Source of the DNA: Bin52 sp965243345
GTDB taxonomy: Bacteria > Pseudomonadota > Alphaproteobacteria > Thalassobaculales > Thalassobaculaceae
Reading direction: 5' to 3'
Assembly: GCA_965243345.1 (NCBI GenBank)
Contig: CBDEUR010000003.1
Coordinates: 3,348,001-3,412,000 of the forward strand
Length of the DNA stretch: 64,000 nucleotides
Shown: positions 17,297 to 25,890 of the stretch, piece by piece
Layout: the number at the start of each line of letters is the position of its first letter
Numbering within the stretch: the first letter of the stretch is position 1
Position numbers and translations under genes: made by a program
The notes under the pieces: model-generated
The model's database searches: none
Told to the model about the DNA's origin: nothing
The model's input: the letters and a program-made list of their open reading frames with translations, nothing else

Positions 17297-18724
17297 CTGC
17301 GCTATCCACGAGACCTGCAGGGATACGGAGCTGTCCCGCCGCACCCGCGCTGGCCGCGGGATGCCCGGATCGCGGTCCAGTTCGTGATCAACTACGAGGA
17401 AGGCGGCGAGAACGCCGTCATCCACGGCGATGCCGCGTCGGAGGCGTTCCTTTCCGACGTCGCCGGCGCCGAGCCCTGGCCGGGCCAGCGGCACTGGAGC
17501 ATGGAATCGCTGTACGAGTACGGGGCCCGCGCCGGCTTCTGGCGACTGCACCGGATGTTCGTGCACCGCGACATCCCGGTCACGATCTACGGGGTGGCAA
17601 CCGCGCTCGCCCGCTCGCCGGTCCAGGTCGCCGCCATGCAGGAGGCCGGCTGGGAGATTGCCAGCCACGGACTGAAGTGGATCGAGTACGGAGGGTTTTC
17701 CCGCGACGAGGAGCGCGAGCACATCAGGCGCGCGATCCGGCTGCACGAGCAGGTAACCGGTGAACGACCGCGCGGATGGTACACCGGCCGCTGCTCCGCC
17801 AACACTGTGGAGCTCGTGGCGTCGGAGGGAGGCTTCGACTACATCGCCGACTCCTACGCCGACGACCTGCCGTACTGGATCCGGGCCGGCGGGCACGACC
17901 AGCTGGTCGTGCCCTACACCCTGGATGCCAACGACATGCGGTTTGCCATCGCCCAGGGGTTCGGGTCGGGCGACGATTTCTTCGCCTATCTGCGGGACAG
18001 TTTCGACGTGCTGTATGCCGAGGGCTGCGAGGGACAACCCCGGATGCTCTCTGTCGGCCTGCACTGCCGGCTTGCCGGCCGGCCGGGCCGGGCAGCGGCA
18101 CTGAAGCGGTTCATCGAGCACGCGAGCGGTCATGCCCACGTCTGGTTCGCCCGGCGCATCGACATCGCGCACCACTGGCGCCGGACCCATCCGCCGCGCC
18201 GTGCACGGGTCCGGCCCTCGACACTCGACCGCGCCGGTTTCGTGGAGATGTTCGGCGGGGTATTCGAGCATTCGCCGTGGATCGCGGATCGCGCGTGGCA
18301 CGGCGAGCTCGGCCCGGCGCACGACACGCCGGAGGGAGTGCACAGCGCGCTTGCCCGGGTGTTCCGGTCCGCCGGCGCCGAGGAGCGGCTCGGCGTGCTG
18401 CACGCCCACCCGGACCTTGCGGGCCGGCTCGCGGCGGCACGGCGCCTGACCCCCAGTTCACAGGCCGAGCAGGCATCGGCCGGTCTCGACGCCTTGACCG
18501 ACGGGGAACGGGCGCGGTTCCAGGAACTCAATCGCACCTACGTCGAACGTCACGGCTTTCCGTTCATCATCGCGGTGCGCGACCATGACCGCGCCGGCAT
18601 CCTGCAGGCCTTCGAGACCCGCATCGACAATGACCGCGACACCGAGGTCCGCGAGGCCTGCCGCCAGGTCGAGCGCATCGCCGGCCTGCGGATCCGCGAA
18701 ATCATGGAACGGGACGCGCCATGA
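17297..18724 (+). CDS. PuuE-type allantoinase fused to OHCU decarboxylase (UraD)
   Basis: A bifunctional protein of about 475 residues. The first ~300 residues are a polysaccharide-deacetylase-fold allantoinase of the PuuE type (YPRDLQGYG, NYEEGGE, ASHGLKWIEYG, GWYTGRCSANT). The last ~160 residues are the UraD domain (FEHSPWIADRAW, HAHPDLAGRL, FPFIIAVR), which decarboxylates OHCU to (S)-allantoin. The first conserved residues begin right after CTG 17297, which has GGGAGG 6 bases upstream. The only upstream in-frame ATG (17231) has no visible ribosome site and adds 22 unrelated residues, so a CTG start is possible. It is divergent from uraH and overlaps the next gene as ATGA. Confidence 0.9.
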   Translation: MRYPRDLQGYGAVPPHPRWPRDARIAVQFVINYEEGGENAVIHGDAASEAFLSDVAGAEPWPGQRHWSMESLYEYGARAGFWRLHRMFVHRDIPVTIYGVATALARSPVQVAAMQEAGWEIASHGLKWIEYGGFSRDEEREHIRRAIRLHEQVTGERPRGWYTGRCSANTVELVASEGGFDYIADSYADDLPYWIRAGGHDQLVVPYTLDANDMRFAIAQGFGSGDDFFAYLRDSFDVLYAEGCEGQPRMLSVGLHCRLAGRPGRAAALKRFIEHASGHAHVWFARRIDIAHHWRRTHPPRRARVRPSTLDRAGFVEMFGGVFEHSPWIADRAWHGELGPAHDTPEGVHSALARVFRSAGAEERLGVLHAHPDLAGRLAAARRLTPSSQAEQASAGLDALTDGERARFQELNRTYVERHGFPFIIAVRDHDRAGILQAFETRIDNDRDTEVREACRQVERIAGLRIREIMERDAP

Positions 18725-20076
18725 CTACCGGTCGGACCTGGATCCGGAACGCCGCCGTTGTCGTGACCATGGACGACGAGCGCCGGGAACTCGCTGACGC
18801 GGGACTGCTGATCGAGGACGGCCGGATCGTCGCCGTCGGCGACGACCCGCCGTCGGAGCGGGCCGACTGCCAGGTGATCGACGCCACCGGGTGCGTGGTC
18901 ACCCCGGGCCTGATCAACACGCACCACCACCTCGTCCAGACCCTGACCCGGGCGGTGCCGGCGGGCCAGGACGCTCCCCTGTTCGGCTGGCTGGGCTCGC
19001 TCTATCCGGTCTGGGAACGGATGCGTCCGGAGGATGTCTTCGTTGCCGCCCAGGTCGGACTTGCCGAACTCGCGCTTTCGGGCTGCAGCCTGAGTTCCGA
19101 TCACCTGTATTTCTTTGCCAACGGCATCCGGCTGGAGGACACGATCGAGGCGGCAGGGACGGTGGGCGTGCGGTTTCACCCGACACGCGGCGCCATGAGC
19201 ATGGGCCAGAGCTCCGGAGGGTTGCCGCCGGACAGCATGGTCGAGCCCGAAACCGGCATCCTGAAGGACTGCGAACGGGTGATCGACGCCTTCCACGACC
19301 CGGCCGAAGGCGCGATGGTTCAGGTGGGGCTGGCGCCGTGCTCACCGTTTACCGTGTCGGAAGGGCTGATGCGCGACGTCGCGGAGCTGGCCCGCGACAA
19401 GGGCGTGCGCCTTCACACCCACCTGGCCGAAAACGCCGAGGACGTCGCCTTCTCGCTGGAACGCTACGGCTGTCTCCCCGGTGACTACGCCGCCGACCTC
19501 GGCTGGCTCGGCGACCACGTCTGGCACGCCCACTGCGTCACGCTCGACGAGCGCGAAATCGGCCTGTTTGCCGGCACCGGCACCGGGGTCGCGCACTGTC
19601 CGTCGTCGAACTGCCGGCTCGGTTCCGGCATTGCGCCGGTCCGGCTGCTGCGCGATGCCGGGGTCCCGGTCGGCCTCGGTGTCGACGGCTCGGCCAGCAG
19701 CGACCAGGGCCACCTGCTGAACGAGGCGCGGCTCGCCATGCTCCTGCAGCGCGTTGCCGGTGGCGCCGGGGCGCTCAGCGCCCGCGAGGCCCTGGAGTTC
19801 GCGACCCGCGGCGGCGCCAGGGTGCTCGGGCGCAGCGGCGAGCTCGGCTCGATCGAGAGCGGGAAACGGGCCGATATCGCCATCTGGGACGTGTCCGGAC
19901 TCGAGGCCGCCGGTGCGTGGGACCCGGTGGCGGCCCTGGTGCTGTGCGGTCCGTTCCGGGTCCGTCACCTGCTGGTCGAGGGCCGACCGGTGGTGACCGA
20001 CGGCCTGCTGGTCAGTCTCGAGGCCCGCGCCCTGGCCGAGACGGCGCACACCGCCATCGTGCGACTCGCCGGGTGA
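18721..20076 (+). CDS. Amidohydrolase, 8-oxoguanine deaminase type (AtzB/TrzF-like superfamily)
   Basis: A 451-residue metal-dependent deaminase of the amidohydrolase superfamily. The metal ligands are seen in NTHHHL (about residues 61-66), THLAEN near 225, HAHCV near 262, and the catalytic aspartate in GVDGSASSD near 320. This arrangement and overall sequence match the proteins annotated as 8-oxoguanine deaminase or hydroxydechloroatrazine ethylaminohydrolase. Translational coupling (ATGA) to the puuE-uraD fusion favours a purine substrate, with the product feeding urate formation. The substrate is inference from family and context. Confidence 0.82.
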   Translation: MTTGRTWIRNAAVVVTMDDERRELADAGLLIEDGRIVAVGDDPPSERADCQVIDATGCVVTPGLINTHHHLVQTLTRAVPAGQDAPLFGWLGSLYPVWERMRPEDVFVAAQVGLAELALSGCSLSSDHLYFFANGIRLEDTIEAAGTVGVRFHPTRGAMSMGQSSGGLPPDSMVEPETGILKDCERVIDAFHDPAEGAMVQVGLAPCSPFTVSEGLMRDVAELARDKGVRLHTHLAENAEDVAFSLERYGCLPGDYAADLGWLGDHVWHAHCVTLDEREIGLFAGTGTGVAHCPSSNCRLGSGIAPVRLLRDAGVPVGLGVDGSASSDQGHLLNEARLAMLLQRVAGGAGALSAREALEFATRGGARVLGRSGELGSIESGKRADIAIWDVSGLEAAGAWDPVAALVLCGPFRVRHLLVEGRPVVTDGLLVSLEARALAETAHTAIVRLAG

Positions 20077-20175
20077 GCGCCGGGGACACACTGCTTGACA
20101 GTCAGCAGGCCGCACCGTGGAATTGCAGTTTCAGGCCCGTAACGACCTGCACCACAGTCACGAAAGGCCACCATC

Positions 20176-21183
20176 ATGCTCAGAGCACTCCTGACACTGG
20201 CACTTGTTGCCGCCGGCATGTCCGGCGCTGCCGCCCAGACCAAGGTCCCGTTTGCGCTTGACTGGAAGTTCGAAGGACCGAGTTCCGCCTACTTCGCGGC
20301 GATCGACAACGGCCACTTCAAGGCCGAGGGCCTCGACGTGGAGATCTCGGCCGGCAAGGGATCACTCGATGCCATTCCCAAGGTCGCGACCGGCGCGTTT
20401 CCGTTCGGTTTCGCCGACATCAACAGCCTGGTCCGGTTCAAGGACAAGAACCCCGATGCACCGGTCATCGCCGTGATGATGGTCTACGACAAGCCGCCGT
20501 TCGCGGTGGTCGGGCGGGTATCGCAGGGCGTTTCGACGCCGAAGGACCTGGAAAACCGCATCCTCGGTGCGCCGCCGCCCGACGGAGCCTGGGCGCAGTT
20601 CCCGGCGTTCGCGGCTGAAAACGGCCTCGACGTGAGCAAGATCACCGTCGAGCCGGTCGGGTTTCCGACCCGCGAACCCATGCTCGCCGAAGGACGGGTC
20701 GATGCGATCACCGGCTACTCGTTCTCCAGTTTCCTGAACCTGGTCCGGCTGGGGATCCCCGAAGACGACATCTCGGTGCTGCTGATGGCGGACCACGGCC
20801 TGGCGCTCTACGGCAACGCGGTCATCGTCAACACGGACTATGCCGATGCCAATCCGGAGAAGGTGACCGGGTTCATCCGCGCGGTCGCCCGGGGCTGGCG
20901 TGACGTGATTGCCGATCCCGAGGCCGGTGTGCGGATGATGACGGAGCGCAACCCGGCCGCCGACATCGCGCTGGAGACCCGGCGCCTGCAGCTGTCGATC
21001 GACGGCAACGTGCTGACACCGAACGTGGCGGCCCACGGCATGGGCAACGTCGATCCGGCCCGGTTCGCCAAGGCGCTCGGCCAGCTCGAGATGAATTTCG
21101 AGCTCTCGAAGGCCCCGGACCCGGCCGCCTACTTCACCGACCGGTACCTTCCCGACGACGGCAGCCTGATGATCGGCGGGTAG
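20176..21183 (+). CDS. ABC transporter substrate-binding protein, NMT1/THI5-like
   Basis: A 335-residue periplasmic binding protein with a cleavable signal peptide (hydrophobic residues 2-20, AAAQ cleavage region). The mature part has the NMT1/ThiY/SsuA-type fold (FALDWKFEGPSSAYFAAIDNG, FGFADINSLVRF). Related proteins bind pyrimidines, purines, sulfonates or riboflavin precursors. Its position after a purine deaminase suggests uptake of a purine or related N-heterocycle, but this is inference. About 100 bp separates it from the deaminase; the ATPase and permease follow. Confidence 0.83.
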   Translation: MLRALLTLALVAAGMSGAAAQTKVPFALDWKFEGPSSAYFAAIDNGHFKAEGLDVEISAGKGSLDAIPKVATGAFPFGFADINSLVRFKDKNPDAPVIAVMMVYDKPPFAVVGRVSQGVSTPKDLENRILGAPPPDGAWAQFPAFAAENGLDVSKITVEPVGFPTREPMLAEGRVDAITGYSFSSFLNLVRLGIPEDDISVLLMADHGLALYGNAVIVNTDYADANPEKVTGFIRAVARGWRDVIADPEAGVRMMTERNPAADIALETRRLQLSIDGNVLTPNVAAHGMGNVDPARFAKALGQLEMNFELSKAPDPAAYFTDRYLPDDGSLMIGG

Positions 21184-21203
21184 CCGGGCCCGCGGACAAC
21201 GCC

Positions 21204-22037
21204 GTGACGGAGGCCGGCAGCGGCGCGTTGCCGACCGGGGAGGAGACCCCGCGCATCGAGCTGCGCGGGGTCTGCTACGCCTACCGGACCGGAACCGGGC
21301 ACCTGCCCGTCCTCGACGGGCTCACCTTCGCCTGCGGGACCGGCAGTTTCACGGCGGTGGTCGGTCCGTCCGGGTGCGGCAAGTCGACGCTGACGCGGCT
21401 GATCGCGGGACTGATGCTGCCGGACCGGGGCGAGGTGCTGCTGCACGGCGAACCGGTCCGCTCTCCCAGGGCGACGGTGGGAATGGCGTTCCAGAACCCG
21501 GTGCTGCTCGAGTGGCGGACCATTCTCGCCAACGTCCTGCTGCCGCTCGAGATCGTTCCCAACCGGCTCACCCGCGAGGAGCGCCGGAACCGGGCCCGCG
21601 AGCTGCTTGCCCTGGTCGGTCTCGCGGCGTTCGAGGACCGGCGCCCCTCGGAACTGTCCGGCGGCATGCGCCAGCGCGCCTCGCTGTGCCGCGCGCTGGT
21701 GACCCGGCCGGAGGTCCTGATCCTCGACGAGCCGTTCGGCGCGCTCGACGCGTTTACGCGCGAGGACCTGTGGCAGACCATGCACGCGCTGCGGCGCGAG
21801 GAACGGTTCACCTGTCTGCTGATCACCCATGATCTGAGGGAGTCGGTGTTCCTGGCCGACCGGGTGGTGGTGCTGTCGGACCGGCCGGCCACCTTGCAGG
21901 TGACCATGGAGGTACCGCTTGGCGAGGACCGCGCGCTCGACGACCTCTACGGAACCGAGGCGAGCGAACTGCAGGCCGAGCTGCGCCAGCAGATCCGCAT
22001 CGCCCAGCAGGTCCGGCAGGCGGAGCCGGCGGCATGA
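21204..22037 (+). CDS. ABC transporter ATP-binding protein (NMT1-type importer)
   Basis: A 277-residue ATPase of the nitrate/sulfonate/bicarbonate importer class. Walker A is GPSGCGKST (about residues 53-61), the signature is LSGGMRQR near 151-158, and Walker B with the D-loop is LILDEPFGALD near 173-183, followed by the switch histidine in LLITHDL. It starts at GTG 21204, 20 bp after the binding-protein gene, and overlaps the permease as ATGA. It energises uptake of the ligand captured by the preceding protein. Confidence 0.92.
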   Translation: MTEAGSGALPTGEETPRIELRGVCYAYRTGTGHLPVLDGLTFACGTGSFTAVVGPSGCGKSTLTRLIAGLMLPDRGEVLLHGEPVRSPRATVGMAFQNPVLLEWRTILANVLLPLEIVPNRLTREERRNRARELLALVGLAAFEDRRPSELSGGMRQRASLCRALVTRPEVLILDEPFGALDAFTREDLWQTMHALRREERFTCLLITHDLRESVFLADRVVVLSDRPATLQVTMEVPLGEDRALDDLYGTEASELQAELRQQIRIAQQVRQAEPAA

Positions 22038-22792
22038 AGCGCCAGGTCCTGGTTCCGGCCGCGGCCCTGGTGGTGTTCGCGCTGGCCTGGGAATTCCTGG
22101 TCTGGGTGAACGGCTGGCCCGACTACAAGATGGCCTCGCCGTCCGATCTCGGACCGGCGTTCTGGAAGTTCCGCGGCCTGTTCCTCGAACACGGCTGGGA
22201 GACGCTGTGGCGCACGGTCGCGGGCCTGCTGCTCTCGGTGGCGGCCGGCCTGGTGCTCGGCATGGTCATGGGGTTGTCCCGGGTCATGCGCGAAGCCCTC
22301 TACCCGCTGCTGGTCGGGTTCAACGCCATCCCCAAGGCGACGGTGGTTCCGGTGATCGCGCTCATCTTCGTGGGCGCCCACGACATGAACACGATCCTGA
22401 TCGCCTTCCTGATCTCGTTCTTCCCGATCGCGGTTTCGATTTCGATCGGCCTGTCGACGCTCGAACCGGAATACCGGGACATCCTGCGCTCGCTCGGCGC
22501 CAGCCGCTTCACGATCTTCTGGAAGATCGCCCTGCCCAAGACCCTGCCCGAGTTCTTCGGCGCGCTGAAGGTGGCGGTGACCCTCGCCTTCATCGGTACC
22601 AACCTGATGGAGATTGTCGAACCGCACGGCCGCGGCCTCGGCTACCTGTTCGACAGCGGCAAGATCAGCGCGGACTACCCGTTGATGTTCGCGGTGCTGA
22701 TCGCGCTGGCCCTGCTGGGCATCTTCCTGTTCTACTGCGTGGTCGTGCTTGAGAAGATCTTCGCCGGCTGGGCCGAACGCAGCGAGACCTGA
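22034..22792 (+). CDS. ABC transporter permease (NMT1-type importer)
   Basis: A 252-residue inner-membrane protein with about six transmembrane helices and the EAA loop (DILRSLGASRFTIFWKIALP) that docks to the ATPase. It belongs to the SsuC/TauC/ThiX-like permease family. It is the last gene of the three-gene transporter and is translationally coupled to the ATPase through ATGA at 22034. The 130 bp after it hold no gene I can recognise and no clear terminator. Confidence 0.92.
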   Translation: MKRQVLVPAAALVVFALAWEFLVWVNGWPDYKMASPSDLGPAFWKFRGLFLEHGWETLWRTVAGLLLSVAAGLVLGMVMGLSRVMREALYPLLVGFNAIPKATVVPVIALIFVGAHDMNTILIAFLISFFPIAVSISIGLSTLEPEYRDILRSLGASRFTIFWKIALPKTLPEFFGALKVAVTLAFIGTNLMEIVEPHGRGLGYLFDSGKISADYPLMFAVLIALALLGIFLFYCVVVLEKIFAGWAERSET

Positions 22793-22922
22793 CAGCGCCG
22801 CGGCCAGGGCGACACCGTCCCTGCCGACCGGGCGGTACGGATCCGCGGCCATGCCGATCGTCACGCGCCACACCGATCCCCGGCGTATCCGGCACCGGGA
22901 CCACCGGGTTCAGAACCCGGCG

Positions 22923-24404
22923 CTACCGGCTCGACCTGTCCAGCCTCTCCTGTGCCTCGGCGATACCGCCGCGGGCCGCCTGTTCGTAGAGCGAGCGGGC
23001 GCGCTCGGGGTCGGCGGACACGCCGCGACCCTGCTCGGTCAGGACGCCGAGGACATGGGCAGCCCTGGCGACACCCAGCTCCGCCGACTTCGCGAATGCC
23101 CGGGCTGCCCGGGTGTCATCCCGCGGGGTGCCCCGGCCCTTCAGGTGGAAGACCCCCAGGTTGAACAGGGCATAGGGATGGTCCCGTTCGCCGGCCTGCC
23201 GGTAAAACGCGAACGCCCGGGCATCATCCTGCTCGACACCCAGCCCGCGCTCGTAGAACAGCCCGAGGTTGTACAGCACTTCCGGCGAGCCGGTATCGGC
23301 TGCATCACGCAGAACCCTGGCGGCCGCACCGTAGGCACGCTCGTCCGGATTGTTGCCAAGCAGGACCCGGGCCAGATCCAGCAGTTCCTCTGCCCTCGCT
23401 TCCGGCGGGCGTTCCACGGCCGCGATCCGGGGAGCGGCCGGCGCCGCGGTGGATCCCGGCGCGGATGGAGCCGCCGCGCGTTCCGGTACGGTCGCCGCAG
23501 TGGAACCGGATGCCGGCGGAGCCGTTGTGCGTTCCGGCGCGGCTGCCACGGTTGAACCGGCTGCAGGCGGTGCCGTTTCGCGTTGGGGTGCGGCCGCCGT
23601 TTCGGGTTGCGGGACCGGTTTGCGGGCGGGTGCCTGAGCTGTCGCCGCGGGTGCCTGTGCGGGGACCGTCGCCTGGCCGACTGCCCCGGCGGCGGCATCG
23701 TCTTCACCCTGGATCAGCGACCACGCGGCCGCGACCGCGTCGTCAAACGTGTCCGACACCCCGGCAAGATGGGTACGTCCCAGCGTGTCGATCCGCTCCT
23801 TGACCTGGCCCAGTCCAAGGGGCTCGGCATAGATGTAGCCGACCGTACCGGCACCGGCGAGAATCACCACCAGAATGAAGGAGAACAGCCCGCCGCGGGA
23901 GCGAGACTGCACCGGTGCAGGTGGCGGTGGCGGTGCCGGCCTCGCGGCCGGCGGTTCGGGTGCCGGTTCCGGCCGGGGCCCGGGTTCCGGTTCGGGTTCT
24001 CCGGTCGGCGCTTCGGGTGCCGTTTCCGGCCGGGGCTCCGGTTCGAGTTCTCCGGTCGGCGGCTCGGGTTCCGGGCGCGCGGCCGGTGATGGCGACGTGG
24101 GGGGTGCCGGCGAAGCGGGCTCCGCTTCCGTGTCGGCCCGCTCGCTCTGCTCGATGCGCAGGGCGACCTGTTGCAACAGCAGGCCGAGAGTCCGCAGCGA
24201 CTCGTCGACCCTGCGTTTCGAGGCATCGAACCGGGTCTGAACGAATCCCGGCAGATCCCCGTCCCGGGCATCGAGCTCGACCCGGACGGTCCGTTCGAGC
24301 CATGCTCCGACAGTCAGTCCCGCCTGTTGTGCATGCTGTTCGGCCATGGCCCGGACTTCGGGCTCGACGCCATCGAGACGCCAGGCGGACCGGCGATCTG
24401 TCAC
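22923..24404 (-). CDS. SEL1-like repeat protein with a single membrane anchor
   Basis: A 493-residue protein. The N-terminal ~80 residues are helical, with a GLTVGAWLERTVR segment that recalls ribbon-helix-helix or SPOR/TPR-associated alphaproteobacterial proteins. A long Pro/Glu-rich linker follows, then one transmembrane helix (LFSFILVVILAGAGTVGYIY), a second Ala/Pro-rich linker, and four to five SEL1 repeats at the C-terminus (YNLGLFYERGLGVEQDDARA and similar). The start is GTG 24404, with CGGAGG 9 bases upstream. The layout resembles proteins tied to polarity or envelope signalling in alphaproteobacteria, but I cannot name it. It sits 28 bp after the small protein at 24433. Confidence 0.75.
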   Translation of the reverse strand: MTDRRSAWRLDGVEPEVRAMAEQHAQQAGLTVGAWLERTVRVELDARDGDLPGFVQTRFDASKRRVDESLRTLGLLLQQVALRIEQSERADTEAEPASPAPPTSPSPAARPEPEPPTGELEPEPRPETAPEAPTGEPEPEPGPRPEPAPEPPAARPAPPPPPAPVQSRSRGGLFSFILVVILAGAGTVGYIYAEPLGLGQVKERIDTLGRTHLAGVSDTFDDAVAAAWSLIQGEDDAAAGAVGQATVPAQAPAATAQAPARKPVPQPETAAAPQRETAPPAAGSTVAAAPERTTAPPASGSTAATVPERAAAPSAPGSTAAPAAPRIAAVERPPEARAEELLDLARVLLGNNPDERAYGAAARVLRDAADTGSPEVLYNLGLFYERGLGVEQDDARAFAFYRQAGERDHPYALFNLGVFHLKGRGTPRDDTRAARAFAKSAELGVARAAHVLGVLTEQGRGVSADPERARSLYEQAARGGIAEAQERLDRSSR

Positions 24405-24432
24405 GTCCGCGTTCCTCCGGCAATCATTGTTG

Positions 24433-24762
24433 TCACTCCGGCACCCCGCGATCGGCCGGAGGCCGGGCCTCGTCCGGTCCCGCGATCCGGTTGGCCATCT
24501 GTTCCACCACGCCGCGCAGGCGTTCCAGCATGGAGAGCACGTCCGCTTCCGATCGGCCAATTCGCTCCTGCACGATGGCGCGCACCGACGCGTCCACGCC
24601 CCGGTCGGCGTCTGCGCTGCGCCTCACCGCCATGCCGACCCAGGCCGCCGGCGTCATTCCACTGGCAGCAGCCGCAGCCTCGACGGCCGCGATTGTGGCT
24701 TCGGTCACGCCTTCGACATGCCAGGGGTCGCGACCCCCGGAGCCGGGTCCAGCTTCTGTCAT
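24433..24762 (-). CDS. Small helix-rich protein of unknown function
   Basis: A 109-residue protein starting at ATG 24762, which has GGAGG 9 bases upstream. Its N-terminal part (VTEATIAAVEAAAAASGMTPAAWVGMAVRR) parallels the start of the next gene product (VEPEVRAMAEQHAQQAGLTVGAWLERTVR), and both then run into an amphipathic helix with an ERL-type coiled-coil pattern. The two genes are adjacent on the same strand, which suggests duplication or partners that interact through this domain. The helix-turn pattern is reminiscent of ribbon-helix-helix proteins, but no beta strand is obvious. Function unknown. Confidence 0.65.
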   Translation of the reverse strand: MTEAGPGSGGRDPWHVEGVTEATIAAVEAAAAASGMTPAAWVGMAVRRSADADRGVDASVRAIVQERIGRSEADVLSMLERLRGVVEQMANRIAGPDEARPPADRGVPE

Positions 24763-24844
24763 GACTTCGCCCCTCCAGGCGGCGATGATAGCGCCTGCAC
24801 CCTCACTTTGCGACACCAAGCGGTCGCTGAAAGGAACTGCCGGG

Positions 24845-25615
24845 ATGTCCGCATTCGCCACCGCACTTGCCACCGCCCGACTGACCGGAGGACTGGTCGA
24901 GAAGAACAGGTTCGCGCTGCCTGCCGATGCGGCGGCAGCCCGCGATGTCCAGGAGCAGGCGGCCCTCCTGCTGGGACCGCCGTCCGACGCCTGGAAGGTC
25001 GGGTCGACATCTCCGCAGGCCCGGGCGGCACTGGGAACCGACGGGCCGGGAGCGGCCCGTGTCCCCCGCCGCTACCGGTTCGCATCGGGGGAGACCATCG
25101 GCGTGTTCGAGGCCCATGATCTGGCCGTGGAGGCCGAATTCGCCCTGCGCCTGGGACGCGACATCGTCTGCGACGGGTCCCCGCCGCGGCGGGACGAGGT
25201 GATCGCCGCGATCGATGCGGTGCTGCCGTCCCTCGAGATCGTCGGCTGCAGGATTGCCGGGGGCCTTGCCGGTGCCGGGCGCCTTCTCGTGACCGCCGAT
25301 GGCGGGGCGAACGTCGCGCTTGCGACCGGAACACCGGTCACGGCCTGGCGCGGTTTCGACCTGCCTGCACACCCGGTCCACCTGGTCCGCAACGGGACCC
25401 CGGTTGCCGAGGGCACCGGTGCGCGGGCGCTCGGCGACCCTGTCGAGGTCGTGGTCTGGCTCCTGCGTGACAGGGGCCGTCTCGCTGCCGGCGAGGTGGT
25501 CTCGACCGGGACCTGCACCGGCCTGGTTCCGGTCCGGCCCGGGGACACCCTCACCGGCGACTTCGGCGAGATCGGGTCGGTCGAGGTCGGTCTGCGGCAC
25601 GAGGAGCCGGGCTGA
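24845..25615 (+). CDS. 2-keto-4-pentenoate hydratase family protein
   Basis: A 256-residue protein of the fumarylacetoacetate hydrolase / MhpD superfamily. The pattern WKVGSTSPQARAALG, then VEAEFALRLGRDI near 98-110, and the C-terminal GEVVSTGTCTGLVPVRPGD are the usual marks; the acidic residues in VEAEFA bind the divalent metal. Members hydrate 2-keto-4-pentenoate or cleave or decarboxylate related 2-oxo acids in aromatic-ring catabolism. No meta-cleavage genes are nearby, so the substrate is open. ATG 24845 starts at the first conserved residues although the frame is open far upstream. It is divergent from the small protein at 24433-24762. Confidence 0.82.
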   Translation: MSAFATALATARLTGGLVEKNRFALPADAAAARDVQEQAALLLGPPSDAWKVGSTSPQARAALGTDGPGAARVPRRYRFASGETIGVFEAHDLAVEAEFALRLGRDIVCDGSPPRRDEVIAAIDAVLPSLEIVGCRIAGGLAGAGRLLVTADGGANVALATGTPVTAWRGFDLPAHPVHLVRNGTPVAEGTGARALGDPVEVVVWLLRDRGRLAAGEVVSTGTCTGLVPVRPGDTLTGDFGEIGSVEVGLRHEEPG

Positions 25616-25890
25616 GCGGCGACGGTTCCACGGGGGTGCCGATCAGCCGTCCCGGCGCCGGTGGCGGCGTGTCCGTGAACCGACGGACCGCCCAACGGGA
25701 ACCCGGGAGCTGACCCGGGTCGACGCGTGACGCCGTCCGCGAGGCATTCGCCCCCTCCACGACAGGTCCTGCGGACCGAATCATGACGGTGTGCGGGGAC
25801 GCCCGGCACCGCGCCGGGTGTGCTGTTCCGCGCGGCCGCAGGCGCGGCGAGACAGGGATTTCCTTCCCGGCCGTGCAGTGCCGGAGCCGG

